Shown one piece after another: positions 10,377 through 22,026 of a DNA stretch of 64,000 nt (positions are counted from its first letter, which is position 1; the number at the start of each line of letters is the position of its first letter). This stretch comes from Helianthus annuus. Lineage: Eukaryota > Streptophyta > Magnoliopsida > Asterales > Asteraceae. The position numbers and the translations under genes are program-made. The notes under the pieces are model-generated. The model was not told the origin of the DNA. It worked only from the letters and a program-made list of their open reading frames with translations, and ran no database searches. The stretch lies in contig NC_035434.2 of assembly GCF_002127325.2 (NCBI RefSeq), positions 80,828,664 through 80,892,663 of the forward strand, given 5' to 3'.

Positions 10377-12163
10377 TTTTGCTTGCCCTCAAGCAAATCT
10401 GTTTTTCACTTTCACATGGGTCGAACAACGAATACACTTCCCATTCCCAAGACGAAAGTTAAGGTCTAGTGTCATACAAAAGTTCACATTCTTTACAATT
10501 TCCACATATTTACCGGTCAAGTGAATAATCACATATACTAATGGTTATCCAAGATTAACCCGCCCGTAAAACTAACAAGTTATGCATATCCCTCACAATA
10601 TTCTCTCCACTCGGCTGAAAAGTTGGCTAATGTATATAATGTATTAGCACATAAATCAATTAATCGCTCAAAACCGATTAGAACATGTACCCGCATAGGC
10701 TTGCAACTCAATCATTCTCCACCACTGATCACGAATACTAAGCACAAGTCAAAAGGTCTTTGAAGGGTTGTAACGGGGCTAGGCTAAGGGTAGGGAATAG
10801 GATATTTTAAAGTGGCTAAGGTGATGAAAATTCGATCTTTATTACAACGCAACTATTCTAAACTCAAGTAAATTATAAACATCAATTCCAAGGCAATGAT
10901 GTTCGCCTTTTATTCAATAACTAGAAAAACATATTTTTGGATTTTTCTCAATGATTTTTCATTCTTTTTCACAACATTTTTTTTATGTAAATCACAACTA
11001 TACAACTTAAACTCCTATAATCGAATTTTCATCACACGGTTTAAAAGAAAAGGCTTATGGTTATGGGCTAAATGGATTGTCAAACGAAAGGTTTAGGCTC
11101 AAAGTTGGCTTCTAGGGGATAATTTTTGGGTAAGGATGTAAAAATGCTGTAACAGGAGAAGGTTTCCCTGATGCCTTAATCATTCTCGTGCTTGTATCCG
11201 GTCTATGGTCTCGAACGTATCAAAAGTTGCAAGTTCTACAATACGCGACTAATGGTTCACTCAAACAAAGAAACATGTATATGTAAATCTATGATGTGAA
11301 AGTGGCTCAAAACCTCACGTGTAAAGGGTATGGTATGTGACATGCATAATGTACTAGTTTCTTAGGCGGATTATTCCCAAATAACCACCCGCCAAATACC
11401 CGTCATGCTATTAATTTGAACTTGACCATGACAAAAGACCAAATGGGTTGTGCCATCCCTCGTTGACTTAGTTACTTGTGCTTTTAAGATCGCTTTCGAG
11501 ACAAGAAATTTTTGAAAAATTTTTGAAATTTTCCCCCATCCCCACACTTGAGGTAAACATTGCCCTCAATGTGTAGTCTTTAAATGAACGGGTCAAAATC
11601 GAAAGTTTTTACTACTCCCCCATCCCCACGCTTGAGGTACACATTGTCCTCAATGTGTAGGAACTAGAGTTTTAAAAATGCACAAGGGATGTGACACGAC
11701 TAACCTTCCCAACATTTCACCCCGGAAAATACAATACAAAATACAATCCACTTATTCCTAACTAAGAATCAAAGTAAAAGGGAACACATGCACCTGATTT
11801 TTGTCACTTGATACTCATATCTCCTTCGTCTCTTCATAAAAATGGTTGTCCCGCGAACATGTTGTACCTACAAATTCTAATCCTTGTGTAGAAGCATGCT
11901 TCTCACAACCATCAAAGTTTGTTAGTTACCTAGTTCTACCCTTTTTATGAAACACAATACCAAGCCATGCGTTGTTTCACTTCGATTTATATGGAAAATA
12001 ATTTACAACAACAACAAACCTAACTCATTTTCGTAGGAATCACGGTTGCATTTAGCGTATGCAACAAGCCCATTTAAACCCCCTAATAGCTTGGGAGGAC
12101 GAGTAGCTCTCGTGAGGGTTACATAGGGAACATACCCACAACGTTCATTTAACTAGGCAAAAA
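10377..12163 (-). other. Athila 3' untranslated region with repeated PPT-like modules
   Basis: No long coding frame. Two further copies of the purine-tract module (C-run + CCACRCTTGAGG...CCTCAATGTG on the plus strand) lie at about 11533-11577 and 11616-11660. The rest is AT-rich. Confidence 0.6.
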
Positions 12164-14179
12164 TTAAATAAAAACGACAAAGAAATAAAGAACCAAAGTA
12201 TACAACAACAACACAAAACATACCATACCTCTACCGCTGATATCGCTCGTTGGGATCAACTGCGGGTTTGGCTGGTATTGATAACCAGTGAGGGCCTCAA
12301 ACATCTCCCTATAGTTATCGAGTGGACTTTGCTCCCCTTGAGGCGGTGGTTGGTACGGAATTGGGATAAAGCTAGAGCCTACCGCTTCGGGCCAGTGAGG
12401 AGTCGGGTCGGGTGGGCCTTGTGGGTGGGGAAGGTCGGGGTAATTTGTCCATCCCGAGTGCTCGGCATATGGGAGACCGGCTTGATAGTCTCTTTGGCAT
12501 CGCTCCTGATCGTGGTGCACCTTGGCATTATTAATAGCCATTTGTTGAGAGACATACAAGGCACTCCAGCGGCGTCGTTCCAATTCTCTTGCTTCATTCT
12601 GACGCGTTGCCTCTGCTTCTTCCCATGCCCGTCTTCGGGCTGCCTCATCCTCTTGCATCTTCGCCAACTGTTCCATGTGTGACCTCTGCATTGCTTGGAA
12701 CAGTTGTTGCTCTTCCACAAAATTATTCATTCTCTCCCGATGGGCTGCTTAAACTGCCCAAAACTCCTGCATTTGGGGTCCCTGTGCCTCCTCCCAGGCT
12801 TCCCTCCTTCGGTTATACTCTCAGCCTTCACCTATGCATGCAGAGACATTGTCATATATCTCTTGCTATCCCCGATCAAAATTTGTGTAGGAGGGCACCC
12901 GTCTAATGTTCACAAAGCCTGCCACATCTGCATTAATTTCCCAATGCGGCCTCATGTATCTTTGTCTTGGTCTTTGTGGACCGGAGGGTTCAGCTTCCTC
13001 CTCTTCATCACCAATTTCTTCATCTTCTCCCGATTCCGGTGGTGTCCCTGAAGTAAGAAACTCATACTTATGACCCAACCTGTCGGTCACAACATACTTG
13101 TTCCCCGAGAGTTTAATCTGTATTTTCAAGTTCTTCTTCATGGAGGCCTTGTTAATTTCCTCCTACGGTTTAGTTACCCATAGTGATTCCGTGAGTAAGC
13201 AATTTTGTTGAACGATCATGGCACTAATGAGGCATGCGTATGGAATAAAACGCCTCTGGGACGACTCCCGAGTAGCCCACGTATTCATCATCACTATGTG
13301 TCTCCATGATAATGTAGGGGTCCCGTAAATCAAAGAGTGCACCACCCTACAGTCACTCGCTCTAACACCTCCACGATCACCAAACCTCACTAAAATGTTC
13401 TCAACAGAAATCCCTTGGAGAATCTTTGCCTCAATCATCATTTGATTTCTTTTTGCTTCTCCTCCTTTGATGTAAGGTAAGACAACTGCTATCAGCTGCT
13501 CGGGATCATCATTGTTCATATGATTATCCAAGAAAAGCTCAATGGGTGGGTAATCGTATGCTTGCACTCCCAAGGAGTCGAAACGCGCAATACAATTCAT
13601 TGTTTCGAAGGACATTGTCATGTTCCCTCGGCTAGTCTTCCCCACCAATTTCCACTGCGATGGAGGTTCATTTTTGTTCACGAGCTTCAAAGTGGATAAC
13701 CATTCACACACCTCCGCTAAATACACCCTGGAGGTGTTGTCTTCACACCAGTCAAGGACTCTTTCCCAACCTTGATGTTCGAACATCTGCACAATCCCAA
13801 TATGTCGAAATTCTTCCATGTTCACAACCCGTTCACATATCACCCTTTCTGGAACTGAGGTGTTCACATTGGTTACCATCTTCCATTTCCATAACTTAGC
13901 TTCCAACTTCCTATCCTGATAACCTGATAATGGCTTGTTTTTCTCATCATCCCGAATTTGAGCTCTACGGCTATCCCTAAATTTTTCCCAAGCCCAGTCT
14001 TGCCTGGATAGTCTCGCATCATTCTCTTCCACGGAGCTAAGTTGCTCCCATTTCTTCGGTATTAAACTGGAAGAAGAACCGACTCCTGATGATGAAGATT
14101 GCCCTGTAGTCTTTTGTCTTTTACCACCGGCCATAACTACAATCACAAACAAGCAAAACATCAATATAAACCCCAACAA
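12164..14179 (-). pseudogene. Env-like / ATHILA ORF1-type protein, one frame broken by four stops
   Basis: A single minus-strand frame of about 670 codons with stops near 13163, 12866, 12830 and 12755. The 338-residue first part may start at MAGGKRQKTTG; just upstream in frame lies a hydrophobic run (MLGFILMFCLFVIVV). Its middle (WEKFRDSRRAQIRDDEKN, WERVLDWCEDN, YDYPPIELFLDNHMNN) looks like the ATHILA ORF1 family found after pol. The middle segment is acidic (ESGEDEEIGDEEEE). The last part has a charged coiled coil (QMQEDEAARRRAWEEAE-like), a Pro/Gln-rich stretch and a C-terminal hydrophobic segment (VCFVLLLYTLVLYFFVVFI) that could span a membrane. Membrane-fusion function is not shown for this family. 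Confidence 0.7.
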
Positions 14180-15494
14180 TTACTGAACTCTCAAACTTTG
14201 AACATAATGTGTGATGTTGATATTTTAATTAACAAGTGAATGTAAAATCACCTTTTTAAACTTCCAAAGTCGCTCATTTTATCATATACTTATCAATTTC
14301 CTTGTTAACTTGCAATTTCTTATAAGTTCAACAATATATTCAACATCACCTTCATGTTCAATCATGTTCATAACAAGTGTAATCACTTCACTATGGTTAT
14401 AACATGCTCAAATTCCATTCAAAACAACTAATCTCACTCAAAATCATGCTAGAACAACATACATTGTCTAAACAACCTACTCTTAAACTAAAAAGTTTAA
14501 AATTTCGGAAGGAAAACACTGAATATATGATAATCAAGCATAAATTTAAAGTGAATCCATACCTTTGTGCTATTTGAACAAGAAAAACTATGAAAAGGTG
14601 CAAAGTAACAAGATTGATGAACACCCCTTCAAAAACCCTAAGTTACACACCCAGAAATCTTGCAAACTAGCAAGAATTGACGAAAACCGTGTTGGGGGTT
14701 TTGTTCTTCTCGAAAAATCACGCAAGATGGACTCAAAAATCAGGTGAATTGGTGAAGAATTGAGAGAGTTATGAGAATTTGAAGGTTTTAGGGTTCTTGG
14801 CAAAGGGATGAAGAAGTTGAAGGAGAATGTGTGAAGAGAGAGAGAATAGATACGGATTTTAGAAGTTTGGAAGTGAATAGATAGGGTTAATACTGATATT
14901 GGTTGAAAGTGTGGTTAAACACAATCTAAGAGTGAGTTAAATTGGAACAAAAGGGTGCTAGATTCGAGCTTGTACGTCAATGACCGAGCCAGCGTCGGCT
15001 GGTTAATCATAGCCCGTCACCGACGGTTCCCAACCCGTCTCCGACGGGTTACCTTCTGTTCAAATTCGGGCGACGCCATATGTGTCTGGATACGGGATAA
15101 TGGGGCAGACGGGTGTTTCCGGTGCCCGTCGCCGACGGGTTCTCATTTTTTTTTTTAGAAAACTAGGAGGAAAATTATGGACTTTTAATAAAGGGACTAT
15201 ATACATACAAAAATCCTAAAAATTATTAAAAATCTTTTTGTACATTTTTAAAAGTTAAATTTTGAAACGTGAAAACCGTTAACGGCCCTACCACCCCCCC
15301 CCCCAAAAGTCTTGTATTGTCCTCAATGCACCTAATAAAGTTTAAAAACATACCTGACTTCTTCAAAACTCGTTTGGGATATCTGGACTTCACACAATCA
15401 AACGGAGATAGCATGAACGGAAACGATTATATCAAAAACACTCAAACAATTAAATAATTATACATAACTTTACACAAAACGTTACAGGTCCTTT
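14180..15494 (-). other. Athila region between integrase and the env-like frame
   Basis: Non-coding. At about 14975-15145 it repeats the LTR layout: GTCACCGAC and GTCTCCGAC motifs, then CTGGATACG, then CCCGTCGCCGACGGG. At 15290-15304 a run of C (G on the element strand) followed by TCCTCAATGCACC resembles the purine-tract module. This may be an internal promoter/primer region of the env-like gene (inference). Confidence 0.55.
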
Positions 15495-16766
15495 TTATTC
15501 GACCTCATAAACCGGAATGCTTACCACGAAGCTCACCGATTCCTTGTTCTCATCCAACTTTTCGTTACCGTCGAGGAACGGTTTTAGCCGATGACCATTT
15601 ACCGTTTGTCGTACCCCACCCTTCGGGTCCTCGATGGTAACATCACCCAATTGTCCGACCCGAGTGATAACATAGGGTCCCATCCATTTGCTCCGGAGCT
15701 TTCCGGGAAAGAACTTGAGCCTCGAATTGTAAAGCCACACCTTTTGGCCCACCTCGAACTCTTTCTTTCTCAACTTGGCATCATTCGCTTGCTTCATCCC
15801 ATCCTTGTATTTAGACGCGCATTCATATGCCATTTCCCTTAGCTCTTCCAACTTGCATAGCTTGAGTTTCCTTTCCTTACCTGCATCATCATATTGAACA
15901 TTAACTTCCTTAATAGCCCATAATGATTTGTGCACAAGTTCAACCGGTAAATGACAATTTTTACCGTAAACCAACCGGTAAGGTGTAGTGCCAATAGGTG
16001 TCTTATGTGCTGTACGGTAGGCCCATAAAGCATCGTTCAACTTAATTGACCAATCCTCACGGTCCGCCCGCACGGTCTTTTGCAAAATCTCTTTGATTTG
16101 CCTATTTGACACCTCGACTTGCCCGCTTGTTTGCGGGTGATAGGGGGTAGCAATCCTATGGTCAACAGCAAACCGCTTTAGAAGTTTCCCAAACCGAAAA
16201 TTTTTAAAATGAGATCCTCCATCACTTATGATGACACGAGGAATCCCAAACCTTGAGAAAATATTGGTTTGAACAATGTTACACACTACAGAATGGTCGT
16301 TTGTCTTGGTGGCTATTGCTTCGACCCATTTTGAAACATAGTCAACGGCCACCAAGATATACAAATTGCCATAAGAATTGGGGAATGGGCCCATGAAATC
16401 AATACCCCATACATCGAAAACATCGACTACAAGGATTGGTTGCATGGGCATTTTGTCCCTTTTTGAAATACCCCCTAATTTCTGACACTCTATACAATTC
16501 TTGGAAAACTCATTTGCATCTTTAAAAATAGTAGGCCAATAAAGACCACTATTTAACACTTTATGACCCGTTTTGTGGCCACTAAAATGGCCACCACATG
16601 CAAACGAGTGTAGATGCTGCAACACGCTTGGAATCTCTTCGTCATCTATGCATCTTCTGATCCCTTGATCCGCACACTCCTTCCACAAGTGCGGTTCTTC
16701 CAACCGATAATACTTGATTTGAGACATGAAGTGTTGCCTCTTCCATCTATCCCAATGTGCTGGCAT
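15495..16766 (-). pseudogene. Athila integrase
   Basis: 423-codon open frame that inserts cDNA into the chromosome. An HHCC finger (H60... CIECQKLGG) is followed by catalytic residues D123 (GIDFMG), D182 (ISDGGSHF) and E218 (SGQVEVSN), giving the expected D,D-35-E spacing, then the [22 protein letters not shown] block and a [13 protein letters not shown] tail. The enzyme reads intact but is cut off from RNase H by a frame change near 16790, so it cannot be made from a full polyprotein. The MPAHW start is only the first Met after the break. Confidence 0.9.
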
Positions 16767-16794
16767 ATCACCTGTAACAAGATAATTTACAATG

Positions 16795-17318
16795 TTAGCA
16801 TACCGGTAATTTATCTAATTTCATAATTTGCTCATCTGGGAAAGACTCATTGATCTCTAAAGATTTCGGATCCTCTTCGACCATCAACCGGGACAAGTGG
16901 TCCGCTACCACATTCTCGATACCCTTTTTGTCCCGTATCTCCAAATCAAACTCTTGGAGCAACAACACCCATCGGATTAACCTCGGTTTTGCATCCTTCT
17001 TCTCCATGAGGTACCTAACTGCAGTGTGATCAGAATAGATAATCACTTTACTATCCCATATATAAGACCAAAATTTATCCAATGCATATACCACCGCAAG
17101 TAGCTCTTTTTCGGTAGTGGTGTAATTTAATTATGCATCCGAAAGAGTCTTACTTGCGTTGTGTATGGCAACGGGTTTCTTATCGACCCGTTGTCCCAAC
17201 ACGGCCCCCACCGCATAATCACTTGCATCGCACATAATTTCAAAAGGTAAAAGACCAATTTGGCGATTGCAAGATTGGGGCCTCGACTAACTTTTCTTTT
17301 AATTTGTTAAAAGCGTTT
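16795..17318 (-). pseudogene. Athila RNase H region
   Basis: Readable blocks FEIMCDASDYAVGAVLGQRV and, after an in-frame stop near 17132, [31 protein letters not shown] and VVADHLSRL. The catalytic D of CDAS and the D of SDHTA are present. A frame change near 16790 ends it. It degrades the RNA strand during reverse transcription in intact relatives. Confidence 0.82.
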
Positions 17319-18075
17319 TAGTAATTTTCATTAAAATCAAACGGTTGGTCTTTTAACAATAAAGTGCATAAAGGTTTGATTATATCATTAAAACCCTTAA
17401 TAAACCGCCGATAAAACCCCGCGTGACTTAGAAATGACCTAACACCTTTAACAGTCGTGGGATACGGTAAAGTAGATATAACTTGTACCTTAGCACGATC
17501 AACCTCTATCCCACGACTCGACACCACGTGTCCCAACACAATTCCCTCTTGAACCATAAAATGGCTCTTTTCCCAAATTAAGACCAAACTAGTTTCGACA
17601 CACTTTTTAACACTTTATCTAGTTGGTCCAAACAAGCCTCAAAAGATGACCCAAAAATTGAGAAATCATCCATGAAGATTTCCAAAGACTTCCCCACCAT
17701 ATCTGAAAAGATACTCATCATGCACCTTTGGAAGGTGGCGGGGGCGTTACACAATCCAAACGGCATTCGCCTAAATGCGAAAATGCCGTAGGGACAAGTA
17801 AACGTGGTCTTTGCTTGGTCTTCCGAATGGATGGCAATTTGGTTATAACCAAAATAGCCATCTAGGAAGCAATAAATTTTTTTTCCCAACAATTTATCAA
17901 CTATTTGGTCAATGAACGGTAAAGGAAAATGATCTTTGGAAGTTGCGGTATTCAACTTCCTATAATCAATGCAAATTCGCCACCCGATTACCGGCCGAGT
18001 GGCTACCTCTTCACCTGCGTCATTTTTGACGACTTGTATACCTGCTTTCTTGGGAACCGTCTGTGTTGGGCTCAC
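17319..18075 (-). pseudogene. Athila reverse transcriptase
   Basis: Contains WRICIDYRKLNTATSKDHFP, FLDGYFGYNQIAI, MPFGLCNAPATFQRCM and an intact active site FMDDFSIFG. A frame change near 17608 separates it from the thumb/connection blocks (LVLIWEKSHFMVQEGIVLGH, YRRFIKGFN). At its start an in-frame TAA (18076-18078) stands in the conserved ISDSxWVSP motif, probably a former Lys codon. Confidence 0.88.
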
Positions 18076-18078
18076 CCA

Positions 18079-18948
18079 TTAGCTATCCGAGATCGGGTAA
18101 ATGATACCCGCATCGAGCCATTTCAGCACTTCTTTCTTCACCACCTCCCACATATTCGGATTTAATCTCCGTTGTGCATCTCGAATGGGAGTTGCATTCT
18201 CTACCGTGATGATTTTGTGCATCACCACCGAGGGACTAATACCCTTCAAATCCGCAATGGTCCATCCAATCGCTGCCCGATTGGTGACCAACACCTCCAT
18301 CAACTTTTCCTCTTGCTCCACGGTTAAATTTGATGCAATAATAACCGGGAGTGTATTGCCTTCACCAACATAAACATACTTGAGATGCTTCAGCAATGCC
18401 TTCAACTCAACCTCCAGAGGCTCTACTAAAGATGGCTTCAATTTAGTGTTAATGCTCTCCGGTAAACTTTCAACTTGGTGCGTCCATGTCGGTTTTCCTT
18501 CTCGAACCGCAAGCACCTCCAAACTCTTCACTTCCTCGTCTATGCTCCTTTCCACCTCCACCTGTGACCTGTCAAACATATAACAATCCTCCATTGTGTT
18601 TTCCCCATACACGAATGTGTCGCAAAGAGGTATACACGTGTCAACAACGTCTGCCATATAGCATTCATCATCATCAACTGGAGGGTTCATAAGTCCGGAA
18701 AAAACATGCAACCTCAACCTTCGGTTTCCAAATGTCATGTCAACCGTTCCTGTTCTATAGTCAATTTGAGCATTTGCAGTTGCTAAGAACGGTCGACCCA
18801 AAATCACCGTAGGTTGTTTGGTTGGGTCCTTGGCCACGTAATCAAGTACTAGAAAGTCCACCAGATAGTAAAAATCCTCGATTTTCACTATCACATCCGA
18901 AACAACTCCACGGGGTAATTTGGGTGTCAAATCGGCTAACACCACCAT
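18079..18948 (-). pseudogene. Athila protease end and protease-RT linker
   Basis: Same frame as the preceding gag-protease and following RT frames, bounded by TAG (18958-18960) and TAA (18076-18078). The ILGRPFLATANAQIDYRTG motif is the usual end of the Athila protease. The linker ends with RDAQRRLNPNMWEVVKKEVL and LDAGIIYPISDS, the entry into RT. Confidence 0.8.
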
Positions 18949-18960
18949 GGTGTTTGACGA

Positions 18961-20217
18961 CTAAAGTGGACCAAACTCATATTGGTCATATAAACTACCC
19001 GGTAGAATGCTTACGCTAGCACCAAGATCCAGAAGTGCCCGGTTGATTTTAAAATCTCCTACTTGAATTGAAATGATAGGCGCACCCGGATCTTGGAGCT
19101 TAGGTGGAAGTGCACCCGATCGAATTGAACTCACATTTTCGGTTAAATATAATTTTTTAGGAAATTTATGAGTTCGTTTCTGCGTGCACAATTCTTTCAA
19201 GTACTTAGCATAAGACGGTACTTGTTTTATTGCATCCAAAAGAGGTAAGTTTATTTTTACTTGTTTGAAAATTTCCAACAACTCTTCTTGTTGTGGACCT
19301 CTTTTGTTTACAACTTTTTTACTAGGTCCCTTCAATGCTTCGGGATAAGGGACGGTATTAGCCTCCACACCCTTTTCCTTAGCCTTAGGGACAGGGATGG
19401 TAACAACGGGAGTGTTATTCTTCTTTTTCAAATCATTTTTATTCTGACCCGTTTGACCATCCTCCTGCTCATCCTCACTAGCATCTTCCACCACCCCTTC
19501 AACAAACTGGGGTGATGGTGGCTTGACACCACTATCTATGACTCGACCACTACGCAAAGAAATTTGATTAATTGGTACCTCATGTGTGTTTCTCGAGCTT
19601 GACCCTTGCTGCTTAGGGTTCACCGTGGTGTCACTTGGGAGATTTCCCGTGCTTCCTCTCATTTGAGCCATCTCCTCCGCGAGTTGACCCACTTGCTTTG
19701 CTAATGCCTCATGTGCTTTGTCCCGAATCTCATTCCCTTTCTTGGATTCTTGCATCATCGAAAGCATTGCATCCATTTTCGCGTTCAAATCATTGCCACC
19801 CCCTTGGTTGTTTGACCCGCTTCCATTACCGCCTTGGTTGTTGTAATTTCTTTGATACCCACCTTGATAATTATTATCTCTACCTTGGTACCCTTGATTG
19901 TAATTACGTTGATAGCCTCCTTGGTTACCACCTTGACGATTTTGATATGATGACCCGCTTTGATTACCTTGTTGAAAGTTCGGGTTCATTTGATTCGCGG
20001 CATTCCCATATCGGATGTTGGGATGGTTTCTCAATCTGGGATGGTAAGTGTTCGAATTCATGTCATTGTTCTTTCTATCTCCGAACACTTGGTTAACTTC
20101 CTCGGTATATTCACCCGGACCCGTTGGACATTGATCGGCCCTATGGCCAATATCTCCACAATCCTCACAAACCGCAAATTGGACTGCATTTACCTCTTTC
20201 TTTTTCATGCGGGCCAT
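18961..20217 (-). pseudogene. Athila Gag C-terminus (zinc knuckle) and protease N-terminus
   Basis: Begins after a frame break near 20217-20250. CEDCGDIGHRADQC is a CCHC knuckle (RNA packaging). Then comes a Gln/Gly/Asn-rich region with repeated NYQGGYQRN-type units, a Lys-rich linker and the protease active site ALLDLGASVSILP (D-L-G, typical for Athila). It stops at TAG 18958-18960. Confidence 0.85.
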
Positions 20218-20251
20218 TTCCCGTTCTCATGTGGAAATCCGATCCTTAGAG

Positions 20252-21034
20252 TCAAGATCGGGTAGTGAATCGGGAAACGGGATGTTTCTTAGCTCTATCG
20301 GCCGATTCCTTCTCAAGATACTCCCAATAGTCATCTTCATGATTGCTCAAAAGAGTCCCGTTACTCGTCGATTCGAGACGATTCCAGGTTGTATCATCCA
20401 ACCCACGTACAAAACACTTCACCAATTCCCACTTTTCTATTTGGTGATGTGGGCATCTCCGCATCAATTCTTTGAATCGAGTGAATGCTTCATGCAACGG
20501 TTCACTTGATTGTTGCCGAAACGACCTTATTTCATCCCTAGCGTCGTCGGTTTTCGCCATCGAATAGTATTCGTCTAAGAAGGCTTGTTGCATCTCACCC
20601 CATGTCCGGATGCTATTTGCCGGAAGCGTGAGAAACCATTGTTTTGCCTTGTCTTTCAACGAGAATTGGAACAAACGAAGCTTAACCTCCTCTAGTGCAA
20701 AGTTGTGCCCCCCAATAGTGTTACAAATGGAAGAGAACTCCGCCAAATGTGTATATGGCTCATCATTAGACCTCCCGTTGAAGTGAGGAAGTATATTGAT
20801 GTAATGCGGTTTACAGTCAAACATCCTCCATTCGTATACTATCGGAGAGTCATTTTCGGTCACTATCGGTCGGAAACGGTCATTCACTCCCCGTGGAGGT
20901 TGTTGACGACGATGCGGACCGTTAACTTCTTGATCACCCATTCTTCGATTGTCCCTTCGATCACTGCCTCTATCACCTCTTCTATTATCTCTCCGATTTC
21001 CACATTGGTTACCCCTTTGGTTACCCCCTCCCAC
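20252..21034 (-). pseudogene. Athila Gag capsid domain
   Basis: Arg/Gly/Asn-rich start, then the Gag core: HYINILPHFNGRSNDEPYTH, KLRLFQFSLKDKAKQWFLTL, TWGEMQQAFLDEYYS and ELMRRCPHHQIEKWELVKCF. It ends in a stop; the next block (EREMARMKKKEV) is one frame over, so a frame change and a nearby stop separate capsid from nucleocapsid. Confidence 0.85.
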
Positions 21035-21811
21035 GAAACGAGGAATCCGATTAGGGTTGCCATTGTTATTGTTGTTGCGACCCCCACCATTCCAGTTCCG
21101 TTGATAATCATTTCGTGGTTGACGGTTGTTCTCGTAGCCATCATTTCATCCGTCCCCATAACCATAATCGTCATCCCCAATGTAGTTGGCATTTTGATAG
21201 CCAACTTCTTCATCTTCGTACCCTCTTGCATTGTAGCCATTACCCCGATTGATGTATCCCCAATCTTCATCATCATCCACTCGATCATCATAGTAACCCC
21301 CATCATCCGAGTTTTCTATATGAATGCTTACATGTTCCGGCAATTGATAACCGAGAACACTATAAGGTTCGTTATCGGGGATTGCATTCCTCAAGTTATC
21401 GATATTGAAAAATGGGTCTCCATTCGCGGGATTGCCGCGATCACGATTACCTCTTCGATCAGAATTGACATACCCATCATCAAGGTTGATGGGTAAAGAA
21501 GCTTGTCGATGAAGGTTTTGTTGTTGGTGTGTTCGTTGGTTGTTATTGGGATTTGGGTTTCTGAAAGGTGGTGTGGGTGGTCTAGAGTTACTTCAGTATT
21601 GATATTGGTACTGGTTTTGGTTTTGGTTTTGGTTGGAGTTTTGGTTCGCCATTAAATCGGTTTCAATGGTTGGTGTGAGTTGTGGTGTTTGGTTGGTTTG
21701 ATTAGAAGCAAGGGTTGCTCCTAACCGGCTTGTTCGGTTTCTTCTTGCTACTCTTTCGATTTCCGGTTTGTAGACTAAAGGTGAAGTCCTCCCGGAGTTC
21801 CGCGTATGCAT
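21035..21811 (-). pseudogene. Athila Gag N-terminal disordered region
   Basis: Starts at ATG 21811 (MHTRNSGRTSPLVYKPEIER) and contains a Gln/Asn-rich stretch ending in a stop at 21593. A second piece (YSVLGYQLPEHVSIHIEN, then Asp/Tyr/Gly-rich) spans 21394-21146 and also ends in a stop. No folded domain. Confidence 0.6.
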
Positions 21812-21943
21812 GCACTACCTGTAACCTGCACAAGTAACACACCCCACGTAACAAAGAAAAAGACAAGTACAAAAAGAAAGCTAAGCAAATTAAACAGATA
21901 ATCACGAAATTCAAGCAATAATACAAACACAAAGCGCACGCAC

Positions 21944-21961
21944 TCCCCTTCAATGGCACCA
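21944..21961 (-). other. Primer-binding site of the Athila element (Asp-tRNA-like)
   Basis: Minus strand TGGTGCCATTGAAGGGGA matches the PBS complementary to the plant tRNA-Asp(GUC) 3' end at 14 of 18 positions; the differences look like decay. A 5-nt spacer (21962-21966) separates it from the LTR end at 21967. Confidence 0.7.
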
Positions 21962-21966
21962 AAATT

Positions 21967-22026
21967 TGGTCAGAGTGTCGCGCTCCGGTTAAAGATAAGA
22001 TTTATAAGCCCAAATTACCCTTAACA
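21967..22026 (-). repeat. Athila 5' LTR, terminal 60 bp (inner side)
   Basis: LTR end (minus ...GACCA) next to the PBS. It is separated from the rest of the same LTR (25464-26840) by the solo LTR at 22027-25458. 22022-22026 (TAACA) is one copy of the target duplication. Confidence 0.75.

Noticed and set aside
12278..13051. Plus-strand frames opposite the env-like gene
   Set aside because: Hydrophobic shadow frames of the charged coiled-coil minus-strand sequence.
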